Positions 8,197 through 17,128 of a stretch of DNA of 64,000 bases are shown here, piece after piece. Numbering within the stretch: position 1 is the first letter of the stretch; each line of letters opens with the position of its first letter. Both the position numbers and the translations under genes were made by a program. Origin of the DNA: Gordonia paraffinivorans NBRC 108238. Lineage in GTDB: Bacteria > Actinomycetota > Actinomycetes > Mycobacteriales > Mycobacteriaceae. Below the pieces are notes generated by a model. That model saw only the letters and a list, made by a program, of their open reading frames with translations. It was not told the origin of the DNA and made no database searches. The stretch is taken from contig NZ_BAOQ01000006.1 of the NCBI RefSeq assembly GCF_000344155.1, forward strand, positions 62,001-126,000. Direction: 5' to 3'.

Positions 8197-10179
8197 TCAG
8201 TCCTGACCCGGTGCCTCGACCGGCGCCTCGGCGGGCGTCTCGACCGCGCTCCGGTCGGATGCGTCCTCGGCCCCCATGCCGGGCGTGGCATGCATGCCCG
8301 CGACCGTCGCGGTGATCGAGCGGGCGAGGTCCTGGGCGGTGAGCCCGAGGTCCGAGAGGATCTCGCCGCGCGAGGCGTGCGGGATGAACTCCTGCGGGAT
8401 GCCCTTGATCTGGACCGGGACGGTCACCTCGGCCGCCGACAGCGCCCCGGCGACCGCCGAACCGACGCCGCCGTTGACGCAGCCGTCCTCGAGCGTGACG
8501 ACGAGACGATGGTTGCGGGCCACCTCGACCACCGAGGCCGGGACGGGCAGGACCCAGCGGGGGTCGACGACGGTCGCGTCGATCCCCTGCTGCGCCAGGC
8601 GTTCGGCGGTGTCGACGGCCAGCGCGCAGAACGCGCCGACCGCGACGATGAGCACGTCGCCGCCGGCCGGACCGGCCTGGCGGTCGGCGCGATGCAGCAC
8701 GTCCACCCCGTCGTCGAGCCGTTCGACGGCCCGGATGTCCTCGGGCACCGCGCCCTTGGAGAAGCGCAACGCGGTGGGACCGTCGTCGACGGCGAGCGCC
8801 TCGTCGAACTCCTCACGCAGGCGCACCGCGTCACGGGGCGCGGCGACGCGCAGCCCCGGGACCATGGACATCAGCGACAGGTCCCACATGCCGTGGTGGC
8901 TGGGGCCGTCGGGGCCGGTGATGCCGGAGCGGTCGAGCACCAGCGTGACCGGCTGCTCGAGCAGCGCGACGTCCATCAGCAGCTGGTCGAAGGCGCGGTT
9001 GAGGAAGGTCGAGTAGATCGCGACGACCGGGTGCAGGCCGCCGAGGGCGAGGCCGGCGGCCGACGTCATGGCGTGCTGCTCGGCGATGCCGACGTCGAAG
9101 AAGCGGTCGGGGTAGCGTTCGCAGAACGGGGTGAGACCCGTCGGGCCGGGCATGGCCGCAGTGATGGCGACGACGTCGGGACGGTTCGCGCCCGCCTCGA
9201 GCAGTGCCGCGGAGAAGATCGAGGTCCAGTCCTGCGGCGCCACGCTGGTCGGCCGGCCGGTCACCGGGTCGATGATGCCGGTGGCATGCATCTGGTCGGC
9301 CTCGTGGTTCTCGGCGTGCGCGTACCCCATCCCCTTTCTGGTGACGGTGTGCACGATGACCGGGCCGCCGTAGTCGTGGGCGTTGCGCAGCGCCGTCTCG
9401 ACCGCACCGATGTCGTGCCCGTCGACCGGGCCGACGTACTTCAGGCCGAGATCGGTGAACATCGCCTGCGGGCTCAGCAGGTCCTTGAGGCCGCTCTTCA
9501 TGCCGTGCAGGACTGCGTAGGCGGGCTCGCCGACCACCGGGACCTGCTTGACCACGCGGCGGCTCTCGTCGAGGAACCGCTCGTATCCGGGCTGCAGGCG
9601 CAGACCGGAGAGGTGACGCGCGAGTCCGCCGATGGTCGGGGCGTAGGAGCGGCCGTTGTCGTTGACGACGATGACGATCGGGCGGTTGGCGGCGGCGATG
9701 TTGTTGATCGCCTCCCAGCACATGCCGCCGGTGAGGGCGCCGTCGCCGACCACCGCGACCACGGTGCGGTCGCCCTGGCCGGTCAGCTCGAAGGACTTCG
9801 CCAGACCGTCGGCGTAGGACAGCGCCGCCGACGCGTGGGAGGACTCCACCCAGTCGTGCTCGGACTCGGCCCGCTCCTGGTACCCGGTGAGGCCGCCGCG
9901 CTGGCGCAGGTGGTCGAAGCCGTCCTTGCGTCCGGTGACGATCTTGTGGACGTAGCACTGGTGCCCGGTGTCGAAGATGATCGGGTCGTGCGGCGAGTCG
10001 AAGATGCGGTGGATGCCCAGCGTGAGCTCGACGACGCCGAGGTTGGGCCCGAGGTGCCCGCCGGTCGCCGCCACCTTCTCGATCAGGAAGGCCCGGATCT
10101 CGGCGGCCAGGGTCTTCATCTCCGTCTCCGACAGGGACCGGAGATCGGCCGGCGAGTTGATCCGGTCGAGCACACCCAT
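8197..10179 (-). CDS. dxs: 1-deoxy-D-xylulose-5-phosphate synthase
   Basis: Dxs is the thiamine-diphosphate enzyme that condenses pyruvate with glyceraldehyde 3-phosphate, the entry step of the MEP isoprenoid pathway. The 660-residue protein has the full three-domain transketolase-like layout. The TPP-binding GDG motif starts in [15 protein letters not shown], the pyrimidine domain includes [18 protein letters not shown], and [18 protein letters not shown] is the typical Dxs signature. The ATG at 10179 is preferred because GGAGG lies 5 bases upstream; an ATG 24 bases further out would lack a site. The last 25 residues are Ala/Pro/Glu-rich. It stands alone, in the Rv2682c position. Confidence 0.96.
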   Translation of the reverse strand: MGVLDRINSPADLRSLSETEMKTLAAEIRAFLIEKVAATGGHLGPNLGVVELTLGIHRIFDSPHDPIIFDTGHQCYVHKIVTGRKDGFDHLRQRGGLTGYQERAESEHDWVESSHASAALSYADGLAKSFELTGQGDRTVVAVVGDGALTGGMCWEAINNIAAANRPIVIVVNDNGRSYAPTIGGLARHLSGLRLQPGYERFLDESRRVVKQVPVVGEPAYAVLHGMKSGLKDLLSPQAMFTDLGLKYVGPVDGHDIGAVETALRNAHDYGGPVIVHTVTRKGMGYAHAENHEADQMHATGIIDPVTGRPTSVAPQDWTSIFSAALLEAGANRPDVVAITAAMPGPTGLTPFCERYPDRFFDVGIAEQHAMTSAAGLALGGLHPVVAIYSTFLNRAFDQLLMDVALLEQPVTLVLDRSGITGPDGPSHHGMWDLSLMSMVPGLRVAAPRDAVRLREEFDEALAVDDGPTALRFSKGAVPEDIRAVERLDDGVDVLHRADRQAGPAGGDVLIVAVGAFCALAVDTAERLAQQGIDATVVDPRWVLPVPASVVEVARNHRLVVTLEDGCVNGGVGSAVAGALSAAEVTVPVQIKGIPQEFIPHASRGEILSDLGLTAQDLARSITATVAGMHATPGMGAEDASDRSAVETPAEAPVEAPGQD

Positions 10180-10337
10180 CGTTTCCTCCATCGCGTGACG
10201 CACCCGGGTGGAATCCCGGTCCGAAACCGGCGGGGTCGATCCCCCGGTTCATAACCCGTCAGTCTACGGAAGCATTCGGACCCGTCCCGCGTCGCGGATG
10301 GCCCTCCGCCGCCCCGGACGCACCCCGGCCGGGGCGG

Positions 10338-11630
10338 TCACCGACCCCGGACCAGGCACGCGACCGCCTCCACGTGGTGTGTCAGCGGAAACGCGTCGAA
10401 GGCCCGTATCCCGGCGATCCGGTAGCCGGCCCGCGCGAAGAGACCGAGATCACGCGCGAATCGCGCTGCGTCGCACCCGACGTGGACCACGACGGCCGGT
10501 TGCGCCGCGGCGATCGCGCCGATCACCTTCTCCCCCGCACCGGTCCGCGGCGGGTCCAGGACGACGATGTCGGGCGTGGCCTCGAGGGCGGCCAGGCAGG
10601 CGGCCACCTCGCCGCGATGGGTGGTCACCGGATCGCCGGCGAAGGTCTGGTCGGCCGCGGCGAGCGCCCCGGCATCGGAGTCGACGACGTGCACCTGTTC
10701 CAGCCCGCCGAACCCGTCGGCGTCGAGCAGGGCTCCGGCGAACACCCCCGCGCCGCCGTAGAGGTCCCACGCGATCCGCGGAGCGGCGTCGAGGTGTTCC
10801 CGCGCGAACCCGACGACGGTGTCGGCGTAGGTCTGCGGGGCGGCGCGGTGGGCCTGCCAGAAACCCGTGACGGGGATCTGCCACTCGCGTCCGCCGACAC
10901 GGCGCACGGCGGCGGCGTCGCCCTCGACGACCGTCTGCGCGCGGCGTCCGGTGCGACGCTGCCGGTTCTTCTGGGCGCGACGCCGCGGGTCTCCCCGGCG
11001 CACCTCGGTGACCGGGGCGAGTTCGGTGATGTGGCGGACGCCGTCGGTGTCGAGGACCACCGCGAGCTCGGCGTGCGGGGTGAAGCGGCGGGCGGCGAGG
11101 TCGTCGACCATTCCCGGCGCGGGTTGCACGCACGCCTCGTGGACGACCCCGGCGCCGCGGAACGCACGCTGTCCGGCGCGACCGGTCCCGTCGACGGCGA
11201 GGCGGGTCCGCACCCGCCAGCCGGTGTCGGGGCCGGGCAACCGGCCCACCCCGCGACCGGCGAGCTCGGTGTGGGAGACCGAGGCCTCGTCGAGATGGCC
11301 GACGCGGGCCAGCACGTCGAGCAGGACGGCCTGTTTCAGGTTCCGCCCGTGGTCGGGGTCGATGTGCCCGAGGTCGCAGCAGCCGGCACCGGCGGCCGCG
11401 GCCGGACACGGCGTCGGCACGCGGTGCGGCGACGGTTCGAGGATCTCGACCGCGTCGGCCCGCCAGTACGAGTCGTGGCGGTCGTCGGTGACCTCGGCGA
11501 CGACCCGCTCGCCGGGGATCGCGCCGCGCACGAACACCACCCGGCCGTCGGCCCGACCGACCGCCTCCCCGCCGTTCGCCGGCCGGTCGACGGCGACCTC
11601 GATCCTTCGTGCAGTCGTGTCCGCGCTCAT
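10338..11630 (-). CDS. TRAM-domain class I SAM-dependent RNA m5U methyltransferase
   Basis: This is a TrmA/RlmD-type 5-methyluridine RNA methyltransferase of 430 residues, like Rv2689c. A TRAM RNA-binding domain (1-65) is followed by cysteines C75, C84, C85 and C167, placed as in members that bind a [4Fe-4S] cluster. The SAM motif is DLYGGAGVFAG, then VLDPPRTGAG, and the catalytic cysteine lies in HVGCDAARFARDL. Whether it methylates rRNA or tRNA cannot be told from sequence. Its ATG overlaps the permease stop by ATGA, so the two are translationally coupled, although no functional link is known. Confidence 0.88.
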   Translation of the reverse strand: MSADTTARRIEVAVDRPANGGEAVGRADGRVVFVRGAIPGERVVAEVTDDRHDSYWRADAVEILEPSPHRVPTPCPAAAAGAGCCDLGHIDPDHGRNLKQAVLLDVLARVGHLDEASVSHTELAGRGVGRLPGPDTGWRVRTRLAVDGTGRAGQRAFRGAGVVHEACVQPAPGMVDDLAARRFTPHAELAVVLDTDGVRHITELAPVTEVRRGDPRRRAQKNRQRRTGRRAQTVVEGDAAAVRRVGGREWQIPVTGFWQAHRAAPQTYADTVVGFAREHLDAAPRIAWDLYGGAGVFAGALLDADGFGGLEQVHVVDSDAGALAAADQTFAGDPVTTHRGEVAACLAALEATPDIVVLDPPRTGAGEKVIGAIAAAQPAVVVHVGCDAARFARDLGLFARAGYRIAGIRAFDAFPLTHHVEAVACLVRGR

Positions 11631-13633
11631 CGGCGCTCCTCCGTCTCCCCGAGCGCACGGCGCGTCACGCCCGGCGCCATGTACCGCTTGGTGTCCTTGC
11701 GCCGGTCGGACGAGCTGAGCTGCCACGGCACCGACGTCACCATCACGCCCGGCTCGAACAACAGGCGCCCCTTGAGCCGCAGGGCGGACTGGTTGTGCAG
11801 GATCTGCTCCCACCAGTGACCGACGACGTACTCCGGGATGAACACGGTGACGACGTCGCGCGGGTGTTCGCGCCGCACGCGCCGCACGTAGTCGATGACC
11901 GGGCGGGTGATCTCCCGGTACGGCGAGGCGATGACCTTGAGCGGAACCGTGATGTCGCTGGCCTCCCACTCGCCGACCAGCTTTCGGGTGTCGCGGTCGT
12001 CGACGTTGACCGTGATCGCCTCCAGCACGTCGGGCCTGGTCGCCCGCGCGTACCGCAGGGCGCGTTTGGAGGCCATGTGCAGGCTCGACACCAGCACGAT
12101 GGAGTGGGTCCGGCTCGGCAGCACGCCCTCGTCCTCGGCCTCGGCCAGCTCCAGCTCGTGCTGGACGCTGGCGTAATGGCGGTGGATCAGCTTCATCAGC
12201 ACGAACAGCGCCACCATCGCGAGCACCGCGATCCAGGCGCCGGAGGTGAGCTTGGTGGCCAGCACGACGACCAGCACGGTCCCGGTCAGCAGGAAGGCGA
12301 TCGAGTTCACGATCCGCGACTGGATCATCCGACGGCGGGCGCTCGGATCGGATTCGGTGCGCAACAGCCGGGACCAGTGACGCACCATGCCCAGCTGGCC
12401 GAGCGTGAAGGACACGAACACCCCGACGATGTAGAGCTGGATCAGAGTGGTCACCTGCGCGTCGAAGGCCACCACGAAGACGATCGCGGCCACCGACAGG
12501 AACAGGATGCCGTTGCTGAACGCCAGGCGGTCGCCGCGCGTGTGCAGCTGCCGCGGCAGGTAGCGATCCTGCGCGAGAACCGAACCGAGGACCGGGAACC
12601 CGTTGAAGGCGGTGTTGGCCGCCAGCATCAAGATCAGGGCGGTGACCATCACGACGAGGTAGAAGCCCGCGGGGAAGGAGTCGAACACCGCCCGCGCGAT
12701 CTGGGCGATCATCGACTTCTGCTGGTAGCCGTCCGGTGCGCCGACGAGGTCGGCGGCCGGGTCCATCACGTACTTCGCGCCGATCTCCTGCGCGAGGACC
12801 ACGATACCCAGCAGCAGTGTGATCGACAGCGCTCCGACCATCACCAGTGTCGTCGCCGCGTTGCGCGACTTCGGTTTCCGGAACGCCGGGACGCCGTTGC
12901 TGATCGTCTCCACGCCCGTCAGCGCCACGCACCCGGAGGAGAACGACCGGGCGACGATGAACACCAGGGCCAGGCCGGTCAGGTCACCGTCGTCGGCTCG
13001 GATCCCGAAATCGGCTGTCTCCGAACGAACCTCCTCCCCCAGGACGAAGATCTCGGTGAACCCCCAGACGAGCATGGCGAACACGCCGATGATGAACGCG
13101 TAGGTCGGCAGTGCGAGCAGCGCCCCGGACTCCTTGATGCCGCGCAGGTTGATCGCCGCGAGGACGACGATCGCGCCGACGCAGAACCAGACCTTGTGGT
13201 CGTCGACGAAGCCGACCGCCGACCCGATGTTCTCCGCGGCTGCGGTCACCGAGACGGCCACGGTCAGCACGTAGTCGACGAGCAGGGCGCTGCCGACGGT
13301 GAGGCCCGCGTTCGGCCCCAGGTTCAGGGTGACGACCTCGTAGTCGCCGCCACCCGACGGGTAGGCGTGCACGTTCTGGCGGTAGGCGGCGACCACGACC
13401 GCGAGCACCACCGCGACCGCGACGGCCACCCACGGGGTGAACGCCAGCGCGGACAGGCCCGCCACCGACAGGACGAGGAAGATCTCCTGCGGCGCGTAGG
13501 CCACCGAGCTGATCGCGTCGGATGCGAAGACGGGTAGGGCTATCCGTTTGGGGAGAAGCGTGTGGCCCAGCTTGTCGCTGCGGAACGGTCTGCCGAGCAG
13601 CAGTCGCTTCGACACCTTGGTGAGGGTGGACAC
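11627..13633 (-). CDS. KimA/APC-type permease, probable potassium transporter
   Basis: The 668-residue protein (GTG start) is an APC-superfamily transporter with about 12 membrane helices in residues 30-460. A cytosolic C-terminal domain of about 190 residues is compatible with a universal-stress-like fold. Its N-terminal half (ASDAISSVAYAPQEI, YRQNVHAYPSGGGDYE, LLVDYVLTVAVSVTA) closely resembles Bacillus subtilis KimA/YdaO, a high-affinity proton-coupled K+ importer. Older annotations call it an amino-acid permease (Rv2690c). It is divergent from two RCK proteins 78 bases away, which favours potassium as substrate. That assignment is inference; amino acids remain possible. Confidence 0.85.
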   Translation of the reverse strand: MSTLTKVSKRLLLGRPFRSDKLGHTLLPKRIALPVFASDAISSVAYAPQEIFLVLSVAGLSALAFTPWVAVAVAVVLAVVVAAYRQNVHAYPSGGGDYEVVTLNLGPNAGLTVGSALLVDYVLTVAVSVTAAAENIGSAVGFVDDHKVWFCVGAIVVLAAINLRGIKESGALLALPTYAFIIGVFAMLVWGFTEIFVLGEEVRSETADFGIRADDGDLTGLALVFIVARSFSSGCVALTGVETISNGVPAFRKPKSRNAATTLVMVGALSITLLLGIVVLAQEIGAKYVMDPAADLVGAPDGYQQKSMIAQIARAVFDSFPAGFYLVVMVTALILMLAANTAFNGFPVLGSVLAQDRYLPRQLHTRGDRLAFSNGILFLSVAAIVFVVAFDAQVTTLIQLYIVGVFVSFTLGQLGMVRHWSRLLRTESDPSARRRMIQSRIVNSIAFLLTGTVLVVVLATKLTSGAWIAVLAMVALFVLMKLIHRHYASVQHELELAEAEDEGVLPSRTHSIVLVSSLHMASKRALRYARATRPDVLEAITVNVDDRDTRKLVGEWEASDITVPLKVIASPYREITRPVIDYVRRVRREHPRDVVTVFIPEYVVGHWWEQILHNQSALRLKGRLLFEPGVMVTSVPWQLSSSDRRKDTKRYMAPGVTRRALGETEERR

Positions 13634-13711
13634 CAGGCAACCCTAGAGCCTCCGCCTCACGGCGGGTAGGTTCGACTCGCGGCACCCGAGCCGCGTCACG
13701 AGAGGAATGTC

Positions 13712-14377
13712 GTGCAGGTAGTCATCATGGGTTGCGGGCGCGTCGGCTCGTCGCTCGCCATGGCGATGCAGAAGCGCGGACACGACGTCGCGATCATCGA
13801 CCGCGACCCCTCCGCCTTCGCCCGGCTGGGCTCCGGGTTCGCCGGACGCACCATCGTCGGCGTCGGATTCGACCGGGACATCCTCGTCAAGGCCGGCATC
13901 GAGCATGCCGACGCCTTCGCCGCGGTGAGTTCCGGTGACAATTCCAACATCATCTCCGCCCGTGTCGCGCGCGAGACCTTCGACGTCGAGCGTGTGGTCG
14001 CCCGCATCTACGACGCCAAGCGCGCCGAGGTCTACGAGCGTCTCGGCATCCCCACCGTCGCCACCGTGCCCTGGACCACCGAGCGTTTCGTGACCGCCCT
14101 CGGCGAGACCGCCACGACGGAGTGGCGCGATCCCTCCGGCGGGCTCGCGATCGCGCAGATCGACGTCGACGAGTCGTGGATCGGCGTGACGGTCACCCGG
14201 TTCCAGGAGGTGACCGGCGCCCGGGTGGCGTTCCTCAACCGGGTCGGGCGGCCGATCCTCCCCGACGCCAAGACCGTCCTGCAGCAGGACGACGTCGTCT
14301 ACGGCGCCGTCCTGCTCGACAACCTGAAGTACGCGCGCGAGGTCGCCGCGAAACCGTTCTGGCAGGAGGAGTCGTGA
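13712..14377 (+). CDS. ceoB: TrkA-type RCK potassium-uptake regulator (CeoB)
   Basis: CeoB/TrkA-family proteins are cytosolic regulators of K+ transporters that bind NAD(H) or nucleotides. The 221-residue protein has an N-terminal Rossmann RCK_N domain (VVIMGCGRVGSSLAMAM, then IDRDPSAF) and a C-terminal RCK_C domain (about 140-215). The GTG at 13712 has AGAGGA 6 bases upstream. Its stop overlaps the GTG of ceoC (GTGA), so the pair is co-translated and may form a hetero-complex. It is divergent from the KimA-like permease. No Trk/Ktr membrane subunit (TrkH-like) is present in the window. Confidence 0.92.
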   Translation: MQVVIMGCGRVGSSLAMAMQKRGHDVAIIDRDPSAFARLGSGFAGRTIVGVGFDRDILVKAGIEHADAFAAVSSGDNSNIISARVARETFDVERVVARIYDAKRAEVYERLGIPTVATVPWTTERFVTALGETATTEWRDPSGGLAIAQIDVDESWIGVTVTRFQEVTGARVAFLNRVGRPILPDAKTVLQQDDVVYGAVLLDNLKYAREVAAKPFWQEES

Positions 14378-15036
14378 AGGTCGCCATCGCCGGGGCCGGC
14401 GCGGTCGGGCGTTCGATCGCCCGTGAGTTGCTGACCAACGCCCACGAGGTCACGCTGTTCGAGCGCAAGGCCGACCACATCGACCCGGACTCGGTGCCGG
14501 GCGCGTCGTGGATCCTCGCCGACGCCTGCGAGCTGTCGCGTCTGGAGGAGGCGCAGCTGCAGACCTTCGACGTGATGATCGCCGCCACCGGCGACGACAA
14601 GGCCAACCTCGTCGTCAGCCTGCTGGCCAAGACCGAGTTCGCCGTGAACCGCGTGGTGGCCCGGGTCAACGACCCCCGCAACGAATGGTTGTTCGGGGAG
14701 GACTGGGGAGTCGACGTCGCGGTGTCCACGCCGCGGCTGCTCGCCTCGCTGGTGGAGGAGGCGGTGTCGGTCGGCGACCTGGTCCGCCTGATGACGTTCC
14801 GTCAGGGCCAGGCCAACCTGGTGGAGCTCACGCTCCCGTCGAACACCCCGCTGGCCGGCAAGCCGGTGCGCAGGCTCGAACTCCCCCACGATGTCGCGCT
14901 GGTGACGATCCTGCGGGGCGGACGGGTCATCGTGCCGCAGTCCGACGACCCGATCGAGGGCGACGACGAACTGATCTTCATCGCGCCCGAGGAGGCCGAG
15001 GGCGCGCTCTACGAGGCGATGAAGATCGCGCGCTGA
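14374..15036 (+). CDS. ceoC: TrkA-type RCK potassium-uptake regulator (CeoC)
   Basis: This is the second RCK protein of the pair, 220 residues. The glycine-rich nucleotide loop VAIAGAGAVGRSIARELL is followed by an acidic strand end (LFERKAD), completing the RCK_N domain to about residue 135. RCK_C (about 140-220) ends in DDELIFIAPEEAEGAL. Overlap with ceoB by GTGA ensures stoichiometric synthesis. Known homologues in M. tuberculosis are CeoC/TrkB. The likely role is to gate or modulate K+ import together with CeoB; the partner could be the adjacent KimA-like permease. Confidence 0.92.
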   Translation: MKVAIAGAGAVGRSIARELLTNAHEVTLFERKADHIDPDSVPGASWILADACELSRLEEAQLQTFDVMIAATGDDKANLVVSLLAKTEFAVNRVVARVNDPRNEWLFGEDWGVDVAVSTPRLLASLVEEAVSVGDLVRLMTFRQGQANLVELTLPSNTPLAGKPVRRLELPHDVALVTILRGGRVIVPQSDDPIEGDDELIFIAPEEAEGALYEAMKIAR

Positions 15037-15053
15037 ACCCGGTCGAGCGCCGC

Positions 15054-15764
15054 TCAGGCCTCGACGGAGTGTTCCTCGCGGACGGCGCGGCGGACGAGCA
15101 GGATCGTCGCGAGCACGACGAGCGCCGTCAGCGGCCACCCCATCGCGATGCGGGTGACCGCGAGCCATCCGGTCGCGCCGGCGTCGTACAACTCGGACTG
15201 GGTGAGATAGCGCGCGAGGAAGACCAGCGCCCACAGCGCGGTCGCGATGTCGTAGGCGCGCAAGGTCGGCCGATGGCGGCGCCATGCGGTCCCCTCGCCG
15301 TTGACGAGGTGCCAGGCCACGCCGATCAGCGGCCACCGGACGAGGATGGACCCGGCGAACAGGATCGCGTAGGCGAGGGTGGTCCAGATCCCGAACAGGA
15401 AGTACCCCTTCGCGTCACCGACACGGTGGGCGATGAACACGCAGATCGCGACGCCCAGCAGACCCGACAGCGCCGGGGTGAGGCGCTCGCGGCGCAGCAG
15501 CCGCACCGCGAAGATCCCGACGCCGACCACCAGCGCGGCGATGATGGCGGCCCGCAGGCCGAAGAAGGAGTTGACGGGCACGAACACCACCACCGGGATG
15601 GTGGAGTAGACCAGCCCGGAGACGCCGCCCATCTGTTCGAGAACCGTGGGCGCCGGCACCTCCGGCTCGGTGTCCGGCGCGGGCTCGGGTCCGCTCGTCA
15701 CAGGCCCGTTCTCGTCGTGGAGGGGGCGTTGCTGGGACTCGTCGGTCCCGGGATCGAAGGTCAC
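15054..15764 (-). CDS. DUF3159 family integral membrane protein (Rv2693c-like)
   Basis: The 236-residue protein has a disordered acidic/proline N-terminus (1-45) followed by about five to six hydrophobic segments, including VYSTIPVVVFVPVNSFFGL and the pair near 145-180. It is the DUF3159 family, found widely in actinobacteria and of unknown function. Its GTG start overlaps the stop of the upstream OB-fold gene (GTGA), so the two are made together. It converges on ceoC with an 18-base gap, with no obvious terminator between them. Confidence 0.85.
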   Translation of the reverse strand: MTFDPGTDESQQRPLHDENGPVTSGPEPAPDTEPEVPAPTVLEQMGGVSGLVYSTIPVVVFVPVNSFFGLRAAIIAALVVGVGIFAVRLLRRERLTPALSGLLGVAICVFIAHRVGDAKGYFLFGIWTTLAYAILFAGSILVRWPLIGVAWHLVNGEGTAWRRHRPTLRAYDIATALWALVFLARYLTQSELYDAGATGWLAVTRIAMGWPLTALVVLATILLVRRAVREEHSVEA

Positions 15765-16135
15765 TCGTCGGTGCCCTGCAATTCGTAGTACGGGTTGAAG
15801 ATCACCTTGTGGCCGTCCTGGACGGCGACGCGGCCCCGCACGGTCAGCTTGCGGCCGGGTTCGAGTCCGGCGATCCGGTTACGGCCCAGCCACTTCAGCA
15901 GCACGACGTCGGTCCCGTCGAAGAACTCCGCCTTCACCCCCGCCTTCGCGGCGCGGGAGCAGGTCTCGACCGCGCGGAGCTCACCGTGCATGGTGACCTC
16001 GTCGCCGCGCGCGCAATCCGACGCGCGTTGAGCGCCGGTCGCCTTGGATTCCTCGGCGATGCGCTCGGCGTCGACGTCCCCGAGGTCCTCGGTCAGCCGA
16101 CGGGTCAGTCGCTTGAGATAGCCGGCTGTGGGCAT
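15761..16135 (-). CDS. OB-fold nucleic-acid-binding domain protein (Rv2694c-like)
   Basis: The 124-residue protein has a short helical N-terminus (YLKRLTRRLTEDLGDVDAE) and a single OB fold (about 45-120: MHGELRAVET, VKAEFFDGTDVVLLKWLG, LTVRGRVAVQDG, KVIFNPYYEL). Such domains bind single-stranded nucleic acid, as in the RecG wedge or tRNA anticodon domains. There is no catalytic domain. The ATG at 16135 is chosen because GGGAGG stands 4-9 bases upstream and homologues start with MPTAGYLK. It is coupled to the DUF3159 membrane gene. Confidence 0.85.
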   Translation of the reverse strand: MPTAGYLKRLTRRLTEDLGDVDAERIAEESKATGAQRASDCARGDEVTMHGELRAVETCSRAAKAGVKAEFFDGTDVVLLKWLGRNRIAGLEPGRKLTVRGRVAVQDGHKVIFNPYYELQGTDE

Positions 16136-16353
16136 CCCAACCTCCCAGGTGTTTCGGACGGCACCGTGACCCACGCGGGCGGTGCCGGCGCCACCGAACA
16201 CATGATCGGTGACTCCCGCCAGCGTAGACCCGGTGTCGGCCGGTGACAATGTCGACGGCCGGGCCCCGGCCCCCGACGGGCGGAGCCCCTCTGACCCCGT
16301 CCGGAGGACACCTCCGGCCCGGTCCGGAGGACACCCTAGGGCATGATCGTCGC

Positions 16354-17085
16354 GTGCCGATCACCGACGCCCCGACCGGAAGGCCGCCCGAGCCCGCGGC
16401 ACTCGTGGCGATTCCCGGAACCGGTTCCGACGCCGATCACGTCACCCGGGCGTTCGGACCGGCCGCACGCTCGCTGGGGGTCGACCTCATCGCCCTCGAA
16501 CCGACGGCGTCGCTGATCGCAGGTCACGTGGCGGGGCTGGAACGCGCCGCCGCCGAGCACGGCCGGATTCTGGTCGGCGGGGTGTCGATCGGCGCGGCGA
16601 TCGCCGTGGACTGGGCACTGCGGGCAGGCGGCGCAGGATGCGCCGGGGTGTTCGCCGCACTGCCGGCCTGGAGCGGCGCTGCCGACGCCGCGCTCGCGGC
16701 GGCAAGCGCACGCGCCACCGCCGACGCCCTCGAGGCCGATGGGCTCGAGGCGACGATCGCGGCGATGGCGGCCGGCAGCCCCGACTGGCTCGCCGCGGAG
16801 TTGTCGCGGTCGTGGCGACGCCTGTACCCCGCGCTCGTCGGCCAGCTCCGCGAAGCGGCGTCGTACACGGCACCCACTCTCGGGCGGATCGCGACCCTCG
16901 AGGTGCCCCTGGCGATCGTGGCGGCCGACGACGACCCGATCCATCCGCTCGCCGTGGCGCGTGCATGGCGTGACGCGGCACCGCGAGCGGCGCTCGTCGA
17001 GGTGACCCTCGAGGGCTGGGGCCGCGAGCCCGCCCTGCTGGGCGACAGTTGCGCGGCGGCCTACCGGGGTCTCAGGGGCTCATAG
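16354..17085 (+). CDS. Alpha/beta hydrolase-like protein (Rv2695-like)
   Basis: The 243-residue protein looks like a small alpha/beta hydrolase. An N-terminal strand ends in IPGTGSDADH, the nucleophile elbow is GGVSIGAAIA with Ser as likely nucleophile, and AADDDPIHPLA supplies acid and possible histidine positions near the C-terminus. The substrate is unknown. The GTG at 16354 has no ribosome-binding site, but CATGAT ends 6 bases upstream as a possible -10, so the message may be leaderless. An in-frame ATG about 110 bases upstream would add an unconserved Pro/Gly-rich peptide and is not favoured. Confidence 0.78.
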   Translation: MPITDAPTGRPPEPAALVAIPGTGSDADHVTRAFGPAARSLGVDLIALEPTASLIAGHVAGLERAAAEHGRILVGGVSIGAAIAVDWALRAGGAGCAGVFAALPAWSGAADAALAAASARATADALEADGLEATIAAMAAGSPDWLAAELSRSWRRLYPALVGQLREAASYTAPTLGRIATLEVPLAIVAADDDPIHPLAVARAWRDAAPRAALVEVTLEGWGREPALLGDSCAAAYRGLRGS

Positions 17086-17128
17086 CCGCTCGCCGGTTGA
17101 CACTCGCCGGGGTCCGCACCCGGACGGG

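Noticed and set aside
8290-10254. Open frame of 654 codons on the plus strand antisense to dxs
   Set aside because: The opposite strand encodes full-length Dxs with all motifs; the antisense product has no recognisable domain.
10338-12932. An 864-residue methyltransferase with a long N-terminal extension
   Set aside because: The extension overlaps the permease in another frame and is Arg-rich; the coupled ATG at 11630 gives the normal family length.
11609-13537. Open frame of 642 codons on the plus strand antisense to the permease
   Set aside because: His/Arg/Asp/Gln-rich composition typical of the reverse of membrane-protein codons.
13634-13711. c-di-AMP (ydaO) riboswitch before the KimA-like permease
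   Set aside because: Bacillus kimA has one, but the divergent gap here is only 78 bases, too short for that riboswitch plus two promoters, and no matching motif is visible.
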